A DNA stretch of 64,000 nt from Nonlabens sp. (GTDB taxonomy: Bacteria > Bacteroidota > Bacteroidia > Flavobacteriales > Flavobacteriaceae), in assembly GCF_018401815.1 (NCBI RefSeq), contig NZ_JAGYKG010000005.1, forward strand, positions 62,001-126,000, in the 5' to 3' direction. Shown piece after piece: positions 63,177 through 64,000 of this stretch (position 1 is the first letter of the stretch; each line of letters begins with the position of its first letter). Position numbers and translations under genes: made by a program. The notes below the pieces were generated by a model. It had not been told where the DNA came from, made no database searches, and worked only from the letters and a program-made list of their open reading frames with translations.

Positions 63177-64000
63177 ATGACGGTAACAGAATTTAAGCAA
63201 ACGACCATAAAAAATGAAGTGAATCTATCAGGGGTAGGTTTACATACTGGTAAAGAAGTAACTTTAGTTTTTAAACCAGCTCCAGATAATTATGGCTACG
63301 CTTTTCAAAGAGTAGATTTAGAAGGGAGTCCCGTAATCGAGGCATCCGCTAATTATGTGACAGATACTAAAAGAGGTACTACTCTAGACAAGAAGGGTGT
63401 ACAAATCCATACTTGTGAACACGTTCTCGCAGCTTTAGTAGGTTTAGAAATAGACAACTGTTTGATAGAAATTAACAGTAGTGAACCGCCTATTTTGGAT
63501 GGTTCATCAAAATTCTTTATTGAAGCTCTAGAAAAAGCAGGTAAAGTAGAGCTAGACCAGTTCAGAGAAGAATATGTGGTTCAAGAAAATATTTCTTACC
63601 ATGATGAAGAAACAGGTAGCGAGATTATCTTGATGCCTGCTGACTCCTATCAAATTACAACAATGGTTGATTTTGGAACTAAGGTTTTGGGAACACAAAA
63701 CGCAACACTTCATAAAATCAGTGATTTTAAAAAGGAAATTTCTAGTGCGAGAACATTTAGTTTTCTTCATGAAATTGAAATGCTTTTGGAGCATGGGCTA
63801 ATTAAAGGAGGTGACCTTAATAATGCCATAGTTTACGTCGATAAAGAACTCTCTGAAAAAACGACAGAAAGTCTTAAAAAGGCTTTTAAAAAGGATAATA
63901 TCACCATAAGGCCTAATGGGATTTTAGATAACTTAGAGCTTCATTATCCTAATGAGGCTGCAAGACACAAACTTTTAGATGTGATTGGTGACTTGGCATT
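63177..64000 (+). CDS. lpxC: UDP-3-O-acyl-N-acetylglucosamine deacetylase (LpxC), cut by window end
   Basis: This frame starts at the ATG at 63177, 6 bases after lpxD, and is open to the end of the window (274 codons seen). It begins MTVTEFKQTTIKNEVNLSG and has the zinc-binding HTCEHVLAAL, ILDGSS, SARTFSFLHEIEMLLEHGLIKGG and RHKLLDVIGDLAL with another zinc ligand in EAARHKLLD. LpxC removes the acetyl group and commits lipid A synthesis. In Bacteroidota it is usually fused to FabZ at its C-terminus, but that part lies outside this window. Confidence 0.95.
   Translation, partial: MTVTEFKQTTIKNEVNLSGVGLHTGKEVTLVFKPAPDNYGYAFQRVDLEGSPVIEASANYVTDTKRGTTLDKKGVQIHTCEHVLAALVGLEIDNCLIEINSSEPPILDGSSKFFIEALEKAGKVELDQFREEYVVQENISYHDEETGSEIILMPADSYQITTMVDFGTKVLGTQNATLHKISDFKKEISSARTFSFLHEIEMLLEHGLIKGGDLNNAIVYVDKELSEKTTESLKKAFKKDNITIRPNGILDNLELHYPNEAARHKLLDVIGDLA

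Overview
The window is a chromosomal segment from a low-GC member of the Bacteroidota, almost certainly family Flavobacteriaceae; genus and species cannot be fixed from this sequence alone. The evidence is: promoters of the TAnnTTTG type in front of many genes and no clear Shine-Dalgarno sequences; type IX secretion (T9SS) components and cargo (PorX, PorP/SprF, gliding-motility C-terminal and type A sorting domains); and families typical of this group (BatA-domain protein, DUF5916, DUF4290, DUF5683, START-like, the long multi-TM signal peptidase I, PglZ-type response regulator).

Layout. 1-8.6 kb: minus-strand genes for a dihydroorotase-like protein that lacks the HxH metal site, a BatA-like membrane protein, a GAF histidine kinase, a TIGR02757 protein, a LolD-like ATPase and a DUF5916 outer-membrane protein. 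8.7-10.2 kb: msrA, a small membrane protein and folE. 10.2-16.9 kb: a poorly coding, variable-looking region around a tRNA-Arg gene, with a PorP/SprF gene, the two ends of a broken T9SS adhesin gene, an IS3-family element between them and a lipoprotein. 17-23.5 kb: aroC, a dicarboxylate/glutamate-type symporter, then a tight three-gene operon (glutathione-synthetase-like ATP-grasp ligase, N-formylglutamate-amidohydrolase-like enzyme, QEGLA/DUF1704 metallopeptidase) and a PhnA-like protein. 23.7-28.6 kb: MacB-type permease, hisS, a decayed locus, a LacI-type regulator and tRNA(CAT). 28.8-36.2 kb: START-like protein, class IV aminotransferase, YqgE, HU, fmt, recQ, a small ATPase, DUF493, DUF4290, dps. 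36.5-42.6 kb: one minus-strand operon parA-parB-DUF5683-dapB-lepB-WbqC-DUF1853. 42.8-50.1 kb: a glycosyltransferase, a 1,551-residue T9SS cargo protein and a DUF808 protein. 50.4-58.4 kb: lysA, sucC, aroB, proline dehydrogenase, alanine dehydrogenase and small proteins. 58.9-64 kb: tsaE-porX, divergent from an HD-domain protein, lpxD and the start of lpxC (lipid A synthesis, cut by the window end).

Themes. Metabolic housekeeping (chorismate, lysine/DAP, pterin, TCA, proline and alanine use) is mixed with cell-envelope work (lipid A, T9SS, signal peptidase, LolD-like transport). The strongest unexplained signal is a 14-16 bp perfect palindrome, CGCTTTCGCGAAAGCG, present 12 times in the 64 kb, nine of them inside genes, where it mostly encodes Ala-Phe-Ala-Lys-Ala. 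A second recurring signal is the TAnnTTTG promoter box lying only 4-5 bases before the start codon, which predicts leaderless mRNAs and corrects several gene starts. The most interesting functional cluster is the ATP-grasp / amidohydrolase / QEGLA-peptidase operon at 19.7-22.7 kb, which looks like an uncharacterised amide-bond making and breaking system.
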